The position numbers and the translations under genes were made by a program. This document shows, piece after piece, positions 26,713-34,071 of a stretch of DNA of 64,000 bases. Below the pieces are notes generated by a model, which was not told where the DNA came from, did no database searches, and saw only the letters and a program-made list of their open reading frames with translations. Numbering within the stretch: position 1 is the stretch's first letter; the number at the start of each line of letters is the position of its first letter. Source of the stretch: CAG-698 sp964385755. GTDB taxonomy: Bacteria > Bacillota_I > Bacilli_A > ML615J-28 > CAG-698. The stretch spans positions 1-64,000 of the forward strand of contig CAYLPZ010000001.1 of assembly GCA_964385755.1 (NCBI GenBank), in the 5' to 3' direction.

Positions 26713-27246
26713 TTAGAAATTTGGTGGACTAGAAATCCAAAGTACTTTAGTAACTTTATCACTACTATTTACTATATAATGCGTTTTATTACTTGTGAAA
26801 TAAAACGTTTCACCTTTTTTACATTTATTCTTACTATTGCCAACATAAAGTTCAATTTCCCCTTCTAACACAAAACCAAACTCCTCACCTTCATGAGGTA
26901 AATCTTTTTCAGTCTGAGCATGTGGTTTAAGCTGTATTAAAATAGGTTCCATCTCATTTTTTTGACTATTTACAACAAGCCATTTTGTTAGCATATTATC
27001 TTCTTCTTTTTCAAAATAATCTTCTTTTGTAAAAACAATCTTTTCATTATCATCATCGGAAAAGAATTCTTTAAAACTAGTACCTAATGCTAGCAAAATA
27101 TCTTCGAAGGTCGATATTGATGGTTCAGTCAAATCATTTTCTAACTGACTGATATACCCTTTTGTAAGTTCACACCTGTTTGCAAGTTCCTCCTGAGTGA
27201 GGCCACGAAAGGTTCGAAACTCTTTTATTCTACTACCAATTTTCAT
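26713..27246 (-). CDS. XRE-type regulator with cupin domain (PuuR-like)
   Basis: 177 residues from the ATG 27246 (MKIGSRIKEFRTFRG); a longer frame to 27288 lacks an SD, whereas AAAGGA precedes 27246 by 11 bases. Residues 3-60 are a helix-turn-helix (LTQEELANRCELTKGYISQLEN). The C-terminal half is a cupin (PHEGEEFGFVLEGEIELYVG, FTSNKTHYIVNSSDK) that would sense a ligand. Regulators of this type control polyamine transport and breakdown; position directly upstream of potABCD supports that here. Confidence 0.85.
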   Translation of the reverse strand: MKIGSRIKEFRTFRGLTQEELANRCELTKGYISQLENDLTEPSISTFEDILLALGTSFKEFFSDDDNEKIVFTKEDYFEKEEDNMLTKWLVVNSQKNEMEPILIQLKPHAQTEKDLPHEGEEFGFVLEGEIELYVGNSKNKCKKGETFYFTSNKTHYIVNSSDKVTKVLWISSPPNF

Positions 27247-27286
27247 AAGCTGTGCATTCCTTTCTTTTAATAATAATAGTTTCAAC

Positions 27287-27316
27287 ATTTTAAACTTTAA
27301 GTTTAGTAATTGTAAA
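27287..27316 (-). promoter_or_regulatory. Candidate promoter and operator of the pot operon
   Basis: Minus strand: TTTACA (27316-27311), 18-base spacer, TAAAAT (27292-27287). A perfect palindrome AAACTT-T-AAGTTT (27292-27304) lies in the spacer and touches the -10 box, so the XRE/cupin protein could bind there. Confidence 0.45.
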
Positions 27317-27396
27317 CATGTATTATTTTATCATCTTTTATACACAAAAGCAATAATTTTGTATATAAATTTTAATAGTTTAATAAGTCATGAAAA

Positions 27397-27435
27397 CAAA
27401 AAAGATGATGAAAACCTAATGTAATCATCATCTTT
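27397..27435 (-). terminator. Terminator of the 300-residue hypothetical gene
   Basis: Stem AAAGATGATGA (27401-27411) / TCATCATCTTT (27425-27435), with T-rich sequence on the minus-strand side. Confidence 0.8.
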
Positions 27436-27442
27436 ATTATTA

Positions 27443-28345
27443 CTATAATTCAACACCATATTTTTTAAAGCATTCTTTTTTCTTTTTTTCTAATTCTTCT
27501 TTACTCAAATTACTTGAATTATTTAAGAAATCATTCATTGCAGCATCAAATACCTCTTGATATTTTATTGTATTTTCAACAGGATTTCTTTCTTCATAAG
27601 GAACATAATTTTTAGCTTCATTAATCTCATCTATATATTTTTCATATGGTTTAAGTTGCTCTAATGATAAGTAGAATTTATCTTGCAAGTATGCCATTTC
27701 TTTATAAGCACTAATAATATAGTTTTTAGCCCTATAAACATCATTTATTTGTAAACTTAAATTTGCTAAATCGTAATATGCTTTACAAGCATTTTTACTA
27801 TCATGACATCTAATATAAAAAGATGGAACTTCTTCGAAAATATCAAATAAATATTCATTTTCTTTTGTCATTTCTATTAGACCCATAGTTGTATAAGTCA
27901 TTTTAACATAAAATCTTGCTTGATAAAAGTAAGGAGTTCTTGCGAAAGCACAGATAATAAGATTCATTAGTTCTAAATGCTCTTCTATTTCCATTTCAGG
28001 ATTATCAGAAATAATACAATTAACTGTGTTTAGAATATCAAAGCGATCAATTGATAAATTAGTTGTAAAGTCAGCAATCTCATCATCTAAATATTCTAAA
28101 ACTTCATTAGTTTCTTCTTCAGATAAAGTATTTAATTTTACTGCTTTAGCTATTAATCCATCATAATGATTTTTAAGAGATAATAATTTTTCTTTTTCAT
28201 CAATTATCTTATCATAGTCATTTTGATATTTATTTTTCATAATATCATCTTCTTCACTATTAATGATATTTAATGATTCCTCAAGCTTAAATAGTTTTCC
28301 TGTAATTGAAAATGCTTTATTATAAATATATGATAAATCAGCCAT
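27443..28345 (-). CDS. Hypothetical protein, helical
   Basis: 300 residues, not recognised. Almost entirely helical and acidic with no signal peptide or membrane segment. Residues 20-75 look like a coiled coil (EESLNIINSEEDDIMKNKY). The middle (residues about 125-240) has TPR-like spacing of aromatic and small residues (YFYQARFYVKMTYTTMGLIE, ACKAYYDLANLSLQ, YRAKNYIISAYKEMA). The C-terminus is Lys-rich (LSKEELEKKKKECFKKYG). SD AAGGAG precedes the ATG. It stands alone between its terminator and an IS remnant. Confidence 0.7.
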   Translation of the reverse strand: MADLSYIYNKAFSITGKLFKLEESLNIINSEEDDIMKNKYQNDYDKIIDEKEKLLSLKNHYDGLIAKAVKLNTLSEEETNEVLEYLDDEIADFTTNLSIDRFDILNTVNCIISDNPEMEIEEHLELMNLIICAFARTPYFYQARFYVKMTYTTMGLIEMTKENEYLFDIFEEVPSFYIRCHDSKNACKAYYDLANLSLQINDVYRAKNYIISAYKEMAYLQDKFYLSLEQLKPYEKYIDEINEAKNYVPYEERNPVENTIKYQEVFDAAMNDFLNNSSNLSKEELEKKKKECFKKYGVEL

Positions 28346-28415
28346 TTTTTTCTCCTTTATTTTACTTTAATAGTATATCATTTTTTTGATAAAATTTCTA
28401 GATTAAAAATAAAAA

Positions 28416-28438
28416 GGGGCTGTAAAAAAATAAATTAG
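28416..28438 (+). repeat. Left terminal inverted repeat
   Basis: GGGGCTGTAAA followed by AAAATAAATTAG. It matches the complement of 29817-29839 at 21 of 23 positions. Confidence 0.8.
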
Positions 28439-28464
28439 AACTTAGCCCGTTGTTAAAAAATAAA

Positions 28465-28503
28465 GGTCGATAGATTCTTCTCAGGATTTATCGACCATTT
28501 TTT
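28465..28503 (+). terminator. Hairpin near the left end of the IS element
   Basis: Arms GGTCGATA (28465-28472) and TATCGACC (28489-28496) are followed by a T-run. Such a structure just inside an IS end shields the transposase from outside transcription. A GGTATAAT box (28504-28511) for the transposase follows. Confidence 0.65.
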
Positions 28504-28517
28504 GGTATAATATATGT

Positions 28518-28948
28518 ATGGAAAATAGTCACAACCTCGAAAATGTATCTAATAATCCATACACTAATTATTAAACACCAATTTAATTAATTTTACCACT
28601 AGATGTATCTATTATTATTGATTCTAGTGATCCGGTGTACAAATTTGACGAAGTAATGAGAGGAGTTAATTAAAAAAATACTTAGTATCCGATGATTCTA
28701 AAGATTATAGAGGTCGTAAAGGATACAATCCAGTCAGTTTGTTAAAAGTAATTTTGTTTGGATTTCTTTTAAAAGGCTATGTCTCTACAAGAGAACTAGC
28801 TGATTTATATGTAAATGATATTCGTTTCCGTTGGCTTCTTTGCTTCGATAAAACATTCCCATCACATATGACAATATCTAATTTTATTAATAAATATCTT
28901 AAGCAAAAAAATAAAAAACGTACATTTTTATGTACGTTTTTTTATTGA
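28518..28948 (+). pseudogene. IS1182-family transposase, N-terminal remnant
   Basis: From ATG 28518 the frame reads MENSHNLENVSNNPYTNY, stop, TPI, stop, LILPLDVSIIIDSSDPVYKF, DEVMRGVN, then a one-base frame break near 28672 and KKYLVSDDSKDYRGRKGYNP, SLLKVILFGFLLKGYVSTRE, SHMTISNFINKYLK. These are the usual N-terminal motifs of IS1182 transposases. The DDE catalytic core that should follow is missing; the frame runs into a terminator at 28913. Confidence 0.85.
28911..28943 (+). terminator. Terminator between transposase remnant and yefM promoter
   Basis: Stem ACGTACAT (28918-28925) / ATGTACGT (28930-28937) flanked by A-run and T-run, which extends the pairing. Works in both directions. Confidence 0.85.
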
Positions 28949-28973
28949 CATATAAGAATAAAAATGATATAAT
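28945..28973 (+). promoter_or_regulatory. Consensus promoter of yefM-yoeB
   Basis: TTGACA (28945-28950), 17-base spacer, TATAAT (28968-28973) with TG before the -10. The SD GAGGTGA follows at 28978-28984. Confidence 0.9.
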
Positions 28974-28990
28974 AATAGAGGTGATTAACT

Positions 28991-29233
28991 ATGATGAATA
29001 CAAATATAACAAAAGCAAGAGCTGAACTTTATAAACTAGCATCCAGTTGCATTAAATATAATAATGTTATTAATATTAATACTAAAGAAGGAAATGTAAT
29101 AATGATGAGTGAAGAAGACTACAATAGTCTTATGGAGTCTTTATATTTAGCAGGTATTCCAGGAATGTATGAAAGTATTGTTGAAGGAGCAAATACGAAC
29201 CTTGAAGATTGTGAGAAAATTGAATGGAAATAG
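28991..29233 (+). CDS. yefM: Type II antitoxin, Phd/YefM family
   Basis: 80 residues, with a start at 28991 or the adjacent ATG 28994. The N-terminal NITKARAELYKLASSCI is the DNA-binding Phd/YefM motif; NINTKEGNVIMMSEEDYNSLMESLYL is the family core; the acidic C-terminus (EGANTNLEDCEKIEW) would wrap the toxin. Its end overlaps the yoeB start by 10 bases, the standard coupled arrangement. It should bind and repress its own promoter directly upstream. Confidence 0.92.
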   Translation: MMNTNITKARAELYKLASSCIKYNNVININTKEGNVIMMSEEDYNSLMESLYLAGIPGMYESIVEGANTNLEDCEKIEWK

Positions 29234-29466
29234 TATTTACTAAACAAGCTATAAAAGATTTTGAAAAAGTAAAACAAAACCCTACTATTCATAAAAAAGT
29301 CGTGGCTTTACTTGAATTACTTGAATCAAATCCTTATACTAATCCTCCTTCATATGAAAAATTAATTGGAATTAATAATACTTATTCTAGAAGAATCAAC
29401 ATACAACATAGATTAGTATATCAAGTTTATGATGAAGAAAAGTTCATAAAAATAATTAGAATGTGA
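29224..29466 (+). CDS. yoeB: YoeB-type mRNA interferase, C-terminally truncated
   Basis: 80 residues. A RelE-fold toxin that cleaves mRNA in the ribosomal A site. KQAIKDFEKVKQN, SYEKLIG (catalytic Glu) and YSRRINIQHRLVYQVYDEE match YoeB. The frame ends ...KIIRM at a TGA (29464-29466), and the next codons read THYE then TAA at 29479-29481. YoeB proteins of Firmicutes end in a W-x-H-Y-like tail whose His and Tyr are catalytic in E. coli YoeB (His83, Tyr84). A TGG-to-TGA change thus removes the active-site tail, so the toxin is probably dead. Confidence 0.85.
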   Translation: MEIVFTKQAIKDFEKVKQNPTIHKKVVALLELLESNPYTNPPSYEKLIGINNTYSRRINIQHRLVYQVYDEEKFIKIIRM

Positions 29467-29484
29467 ACTCATTATGAGTAAAGA

Positions 29485-29526
29485 AAAAATCTAATTTTTG
29501 AAGAATCAAAAGTTAGATTTTTTTTA
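29485..29526 (+). terminator. Terminator of yefM-yoeB
   Basis: Arms AAAATCTAA (29486-29494) and TTAGATTTT (29513-29521) with further TTTTG/CAAAA pairing inside, ending in eight T. Confidence 0.85.
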
Positions 29527-29638
29527 CGCAGTAGATTCAAAAAAAAGAATCATATATGTAATTAATAAAGATTTAGTTATAAAAGGAAACACTTTAAAAT
29601 AATAATAAATAAAATAGTATAATTTGTGACAAAATAAA

Positions 29639-29682
29639 AACCATAATCCAAAGGCAAATCACCTTAGATTATGGTTATTTTT
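29639..29682. terminator. Bidirectional terminator hairpin in the hppA 3' region
   Basis: Arms AACCATAATC (29639-29648) and GATTATGGTT (29667-29676) with T-rich tails on both sides. A related hairpin with arms CCATAATC/GATTATGG occurs at 50176-50208 downstream of the GGGtGRT gene. Confidence 0.75.
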
Positions 29683-29683
29683 T

Positions 29684-29790
29684 ATCACAAGAGTTCTTGA
29701 CAGGGCTCTTTTTATCACAAGAGTTCTTGACAATAAATCATCACAAGAATTCTTGACAGGGACGATTTATCACAATATTTTTTTACAGAG
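29684..29790. repeat. Tandem array of four palindromic units
   Basis: The core TCACAAGAGTTCTTGACA appears at 29684-29701 and 29714-29731, TCACAAGAATTCTTGACA at 29741-29758, and a degenerate TCACAATATTTTTTTACA at 29770-29787. Start-to-start spacing is 30, 27 and 29 bases. CAAGAATTCTTG in unit three is a perfect palindrome. Single related copies lie at 50218-50235 and 52142-52159. Some units begin on the minus strand with GGCTCTGTAAAAAAA, resembling the IS ends, so they may be vestigial terminal repeats. Confidence 0.75.
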
Positions 29791-29816
29791 CCAGTTTTTT
29801 TAACCTAAACTATAAA

Positions 29817-29839
29817 CTAATTTATTTCTTTACAGCCAC
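29817..29839 (-). repeat. Right terminal inverted repeat
   Basis: On the minus strand GTGGCTGTAAA then GAAATAAATTAG, complementary to the left end at 28416-28438 with two mismatches. Confidence 0.8.
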
Positions 29840-29848
29840 CTATTATTT

Positions 29849-32026
29849 TTAGAATATACTACTAATTAGTAGATAGATAGCATTGATAACAACAAATAAT
29901 GTAGTTGCAACAGTACTCATCATCTTAATGAAGATATCAAGAGCAACACCAACAACATCTTTACGAGTATCACCAATTGTGTCACCAGTTACAGCAGCTT
30001 TGTGAGCAGCAGAACCTTTTCCATGTCCAGCAATAGCTCCAGATTCAATGTATTTCTTAGCGTTATCGAATGATCCACCTGAGTTACCCATAAAGATAGC
30101 ACGAGGAATAGCAACGATTGTTGCACCAAGTAAGATACCAACTACAAATTCACCACCTAAGAATGAGCCACCAACAAATGGTACTGCTAAAGCAATAATT
30201 GAAGGAAGAAGCATTCTCTTAAGAGCAGCTTTAGTAGCAAGTAATACTAGTTCATTATAATCAGGATCTTTCTTACCAGATAAAACGTCTGGATCAGATA
30301 ATTGACGATCACCAACATCAGCAAGTTCTCTTGCACTATGGATTGTATTGTCAGTTAAGATAGCAATGAAAAATTCAATTAGTGCAGCACCTATAATACA
30401 TCCTGCAATTACTAAGAAACTGTCAACAGTAGGAGTTACTTTTAAATGTCCAACGTATGCGCAAATAAGAGAAACAGTTGCGAATGCGGCAGAACCAATA
30501 GCGAAACCTTTTCCGATTGCGGCAGTTGTGTTACCAACAGCATCAAGTTTATCAGTGATTTCACGTACTTCAGGATCTAAGTGACAAGACTCAGCTAAAC
30601 CACCAGCGTTGTCAGCAATAGGACCAAACGCATCAATTGAAACTGTAGTAGCAACAAATGATAACATACCTAGTGAAGCAACAGCGATTCCATAGAATCC
30701 ACCTAAGAAACCAGAAATTACTAGTGAAACACCAATGATAAGCATTGGAAGTAAACAAGAACGTGAACCAACAGCATCACCTTTTGTAACAACAAATGCT
30801 TCACCTTCAGTTGCGTATTCTGCAACTTCTTTTGTAGGTTTAAATGATGTAGAAGTATAATATTCAGTAATAGCACCAATAGCAACACCACTAGCGATAC
30901 CTAAAATAGAACAAACCCAAGGAGTAGCCCAACCAAGTTTGAAGCCGAATTTTGTTAAATCAAAATCTTTATTACTAAAGCATACATATGATAAAACACC
31001 ACAAACGATTAAAGATAAACCAGCAGAAATGTAAGTAGCTAGATTTAATTCTTTTGAAGGGTTATTTCCCATCTTACGAAGTGTAACAATTAATAAACCA
31101 AGGATACAGCTTAATAAACCACCACCAGCAAATAATACTGGGAACATATAAGCAGATTTAAATAATGCTTCAGATAAAATTTTACCATTTTCTAAAAGTG
31201 AAATAGCAATAACGATAGATGCGGAAATTGTTGCAACGAAACTTTCAAGTAAGTCAGAACAGTTACCAGCAATGTCATTTACATTGTCACCAATGAAGTC
31301 AGCGATAACGTTTGGAACACGACTATCATCTTCTGGTAAATCGTTACGAATTTTACCTAATATATCAGCAGAAATATCAGCAGCTTTAGTGTAATTACCA
31401 CCAGCAACACGGTTAAACATAGCAACAACTGAACAACCAAGTGAATAAGTTGTAATTCTCATAATTGATGCATTAGTTAATAACGCTGCAATATTAAATA
31501 CACCATTACCTTCATAGCCTTTAAGACCTTCTAAGCCAAGTCCAGTTAAAGTAGATAAAGATTGTGGACCAACACCACTAACTAAGATAATAACAACTAA
31601 ACCAAATAAACCTAAAGCTTGAACGCTTAAACCACTAATAGAACCACCTTTTAAAGCAACTTTTACTGTTTCACCAACAGATAAAGTTTCTCTAGCTTTA
31701 TTTGCTGTTCTAACGTTAGCATATGTAGCACTCTTCATACCAAGAATACATACAATACTAGACATTAAAGCACCAAAAATAAATGTGATACCACTAAATT
31801 TTTCAATAAATAAAGTAAATAAAACAGCTAAAACAGCAATTACGATAGAAATTGTTGTAAATTCTTTTTTAATGAATACATTTGAACCCTCACGAATAAT
31901 TGCACTCATTTTAACCATTCTTTCAGTTCCTTCACTCATTTTCTTAATTTTAATATAATTGAATAATACAAATCCAACAGCGATTAAGCAAATAGCAAGA
32001 ACTATTAATAACCAATAATTATTCAT
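29849..32026 (-). CDS. hppA: Ion-pumping membrane pyrophosphatase (probably K+-dependent, Na+ type)
   Basis: 725 residues, 15-16 membrane helices. Hydrolyses pyrophosphate and exports ions. The acidic substrate loops are present (DISADILGKIRNDLPEDD, DNVNDIAGNCSDLLES, DAFGPIADNAGG). VGNTTAAIGKG has Ala at the position that is Lys in potassium-independent enzymes, so potassium dependence is expected; many such enzymes pump sodium. Own promoter upstream. The next genes upstream are natBA, another sodium-linked export system. 3' region holds the palindromic repeat array. Confidence 0.94.
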   Translation of the reverse strand: MNNYWLLIVLAICLIAVGFVLFNYIKIKKMSEGTERMVKMSAIIREGSNVFIKKEFTTISIVIAVLAVLFTLFIEKFSGITFIFGALMSSIVCILGMKSATYANVRTANKARETLSVGETVKVALKGGSISGLSVQALGLFGLVVIILVSGVGPQSLSTLTGLGLEGLKGYEGNGVFNIAALLTNASIMRITTYSLGCSVVAMFNRVAGGNYTKAADISADILGKIRNDLPEDDSRVPNVIADFIGDNVNDIAGNCSDLLESFVATISASIVIAISLLENGKILSEALFKSAYMFPVLFAGGGLLSCILGLLIVTLRKMGNNPSKELNLATYISAGLSLIVCGVLSYVCFSNKDFDLTKFGFKLGWATPWVCSILGIASGVAIGAITEYYTSTSFKPTKEVAEYATEGEAFVVTKGDAVGSRSCLLPMLIIGVSLVISGFLGGFYGIAVASLGMLSFVATTVSIDAFGPIADNAGGLAESCHLDPEVREITDKLDAVGNTTAAIGKGFAIGSAAFATVSLICAYVGHLKVTPTVDSFLVIAGCIIGAALIEFFIAILTDNTIHSARELADVGDRQLSDPDVLSGKKDPDYNELVLLATKAALKRMLLPSIIALAVPFVGGSFLGGEFVVGILLGATIVAIPRAIFMGNSGGSFDNAKKYIESGAIAGHGKGSAAHKAAVTGDTIGDTRKDVVGVALDIFIKMMSTVATTLFVVINAIYLLISSIF

Positions 32027-32056
32027 ATTTTCTCTCCTTTTTTCATACCAAATATT

Positions 32057-32085
32057 ATTTTATCAAATTTATACAAAAATTGCAA
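32057..32085 (-). promoter_or_regulatory. Promoter of hppA
   Basis: Minus strand: TTGCAA (32085-32080), 17-base spacer, TAAAAT (32062-32057). SD AAGGAGAG follows ahead of the ATG at 32026. Confidence 0.65.
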
Positions 32086-32096
32086 TAAATTTAAAC

Positions 32097-33287
32097 TTAT
32101 CTATTAAACATAATTTTTTCAGAGTTAAACATTTTTGTAAGTAAATAAATACCTAATGCTATGTAACAAATATTAGAACTAACAACTAAAGCAAATTCTA
32201 CTCCTGTTATTGATAAAGCTAAAATACCTTGAATTCCAGTAACTAAATTATAAATAGGTATTAAGTAGATATAAAATGCTTGATTAGCACTATCACCAAA
32301 CATAGATGTTATACCAATTAAAGTAACAAGCATCATCACAGGTGTAGCGTATTGTCCTGCTTCTTTTACTCCTTTTGCGAAAGTTGATAATACTGATAAT
32401 AAAACAATAAATAGTAATACAGTAACAACAATTATTACAAATAGCATTAAATAAGTTGAAAATGTATACATTGAAAGTGTAATGTCGCCTTGTGCTCCAA
32501 GTAATTTTGGTAAGGATCCAAGTAATCCAACAAAGCTAACAACAGCACTAAATAGCGATGTAATTGATAAAGCAATAACTTTACCTATAGCAATGCTTGA
32601 TCTTGGTACTGGTGTAACTAGAAGTGTTGCAATTGTTCCACGTTCTTTTTCTCCTGAAATTGCTTCTGGAGTAATTCCCATACAACCAGAGAATAAGAAT
32701 ATTAATAACAAATAAGGCACCATCATTGTTATTATTTTAATAGATAAATCTTCTTGTGACGACAAATCATAATTAACATTTAAATCATTATTTACAAGAA
32801 AATAATAATTAACTTCCACAGACATATTATATAAAACATTATAAAAATACTGATATGTTGTTTGTGACTTTGTATCAACTGAGTTGTAGTAAATTTCAGT
32901 TTTTGGTTTTAGACCTAGCTGTATTTTCTCCTCTAGATTTTCTTCAAAGACTATAAGTAAATGAAGATTTTTCTCTTCTACTTGTTTCTTATATTCAAGT
33001 AATTTATTTGGTAAATCTTCATTTTTTACTGCAACAACTTCTACAACAAAATTAATTTCATCTTGTTTATAAATATTTTCAAACCATGTAGGAGCATTAA
33101 TTACTGTAACAGTATGCTCACTTTGAAGATCATCAGTAAAACTATTTGTAAAAATATTACCCATAAATGTATAGATAATAAAAATTAGAATACCTGGTAA
33201 TATTAAACTTAAAACCATCCTTTTATCAGTAAAGAAGCGTTTTAGTTCCTTTTTAACAATATTTTTAATAACATTAAAATTACTCAT
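32097..33287 (-). CDS. natB: ABC-2 type transporter permease, NatB-like
   Basis: 396 residues. One N-terminal helix (MVLSLILPGILIFIIYTFMG), a large extracytoplasmic loop (about residues 45-180), then five to six helices with EAISGEKERGTIATLLVTPV, the conserved ABC-2 permease segment before the second helix. It pairs with the ATPase directly upstream (8-base overlap). In Bacillus NatAB exports sodium; assignment here rests on order and general similarity. Confidence 0.82.
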   Translation of the reverse strand: MSNFNVIKNIVKKELKRFFTDKRMVLSLILPGILIFIIYTFMGNIFTNSFTDDLQSEHTVTVINAPTWFENIYKQDEINFVVEVVAVKNEDLPNKLLEYKKQVEEKNLHLLIVFEENLEEKIQLGLKPKTEIYYNSVDTKSQTTYQYFYNVLYNMSVEVNYYFLVNNDLNVNYDLSSQEDLSIKIITMMVPYLLLIFLFSGCMGITPEAISGEKERGTIATLLVTPVPRSSIAIGKVIALSITSLFSAVVSFVGLLGSLPKLLGAQGDITLSMYTFSTYLMLFVIIVVTVLLFIVLLSVLSTFAKGVKEAGQYATPVMMLVTLIGITSMFGDSANQAFYIYLIPIYNLVTGIQGILALSITGVEFALVVSSNICYIALGIYLLTKMFNSEKIMFNR

Positions 33288-34056
33288 CTAAAGATACCTC
33301 CTTTTGATATAAATCAAAGAAAACATCTTCAATTGATTTTTCTAAAGTAAGTTCTGCTAAACTTCCTTCTAAGACCATCTTACCATTTATGATTATTCCA
33401 ACTCTATCACATAGTTTTTCAACTAAAGAGAAAATATGTGTTGAAATGATAATAGTTTTTCCCTCTTCTTTTAATTCCATTAAATAATCAGTTACTACTT
33501 TTGCAGTGATTACATCTAACCCATTTGTTGGTTCATCAAAAATGACAATATCAGGATCATGAACTAAAGATATGACTAATGAAACCTTTTGTTTCATACC
33601 TGTCGATAAATTTCCTATTTTAACTTCTCTAAATTTATCAATGCCAAATTTTGAAAATAAAACATTTTTACGATTTTCACTTTTTTCTTTTTCTACATTG
33701 TGTAGCATACTAAAATAATCAAATAAGTAATCAGGTGTAAAGAAATCATCAAGTTTAAGTTCACTTGTTAAAAATCCTATTTCATTTCTTACTTCCTTTG
33801 AATTGTTAAGTACACTAAATCCTTTTACTAATACATCGCCTAAATCAGGTTTAATTAATGTTGATATGATACGTAATGTTGTTGTTTTACCAGCACCATT
33901 TGGTCCTAAAAGACCATAAATTTCTCCTTTATAAGCACTAAATGATAAATCATCTACAGCAACTCTAACGGCTAAATTTGTTTTTTCAATTTTTTGCTGT
34001 TTTTTTGAAAGAACAAATGTTTTTTTTAAATTTTGTACTTCTAATACTTTTTCCAT
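33280..34056 (-). CDS. natA: ABC transporter ATP-binding protein, NatA-like
   Basis: 258 residues. Walker A GPNGAGKTT, signature LSTGMKQKVSLV, Walker B IVIFDEPTNGLD, H-loop ISTHIF. An ATPase for the ABC-2 permease NatB that follows. Sits 15 bases downstream of the hydrogenase-like gene, so the phosphoesterase, hydrogenase and natAB genes probably share a transcript. Confidence 0.85.
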   Translation of the reverse strand: MEKVLEVQNLKKTFVLSKKQQKIEKTNLAVRVAVDDLSFSAYKGEIYGLLGPNGAGKTTTLRIISTLIKPDLGDVLVKGFSVLNNSKEVRNEIGFLTSELKLDDFFTPDYLFDYFSMLHNVEKEKSENRKNVLFSKFGIDKFREVKIGNLSTGMKQKVSLVISLVHDPDIVIFDEPTNGLDVITAKVVTDYLMELKEEGKTIIISTHIFSLVEKLCDRVGIIINGKMVLEGSLAELTLEKSIEDVFFDLYQKEVSLDE

Positions 34057-34071
34057 AAATTTTAAACAACC

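Larger units (their letters stand above)
28416..29839. mobile_element. Decayed IS1182-like element carrying a toxin-antitoxin module
   Basis: The ends are 23-bp inverted repeats (28416-28438 and 29817-29839, 21 of 23 positions matching; both read GGCTGTAAA-A/G-AAATAAATTAG inward). Inside the left end is a terminator-like hairpin, then a ruined transposase of the IS1182 type, then a complete promoter and yefM/yoeB pair, and a set of palindromic repeats at the right end. Length is 1.42 kb. The transposase is inactivated by two stops, a frame break and loss of its C-terminal three quarters, so the element cannot move alone. Confidence 0.75.

Noticed and set aside
27305..27396. Divergent gene opposite the XRE regulator (75-codon frame from 27197)
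   Set aside because: It overlaps the regulator's coding region and promoter, and the product is low-complexity.
29495..29602. Short plus-strand frame after yoeB (contains FFYAVDSKKRIIYVINKD)
   Set aside because: It begins inside the yoeB terminator, has no start codon or SD and only about 34 codons; possibly a gene scrap but not supportable.
29684..29790. CRISPR array
   Set aside because: The repeated units are separated by only about 10 bases and these are partly similar; no cas genes nearby.
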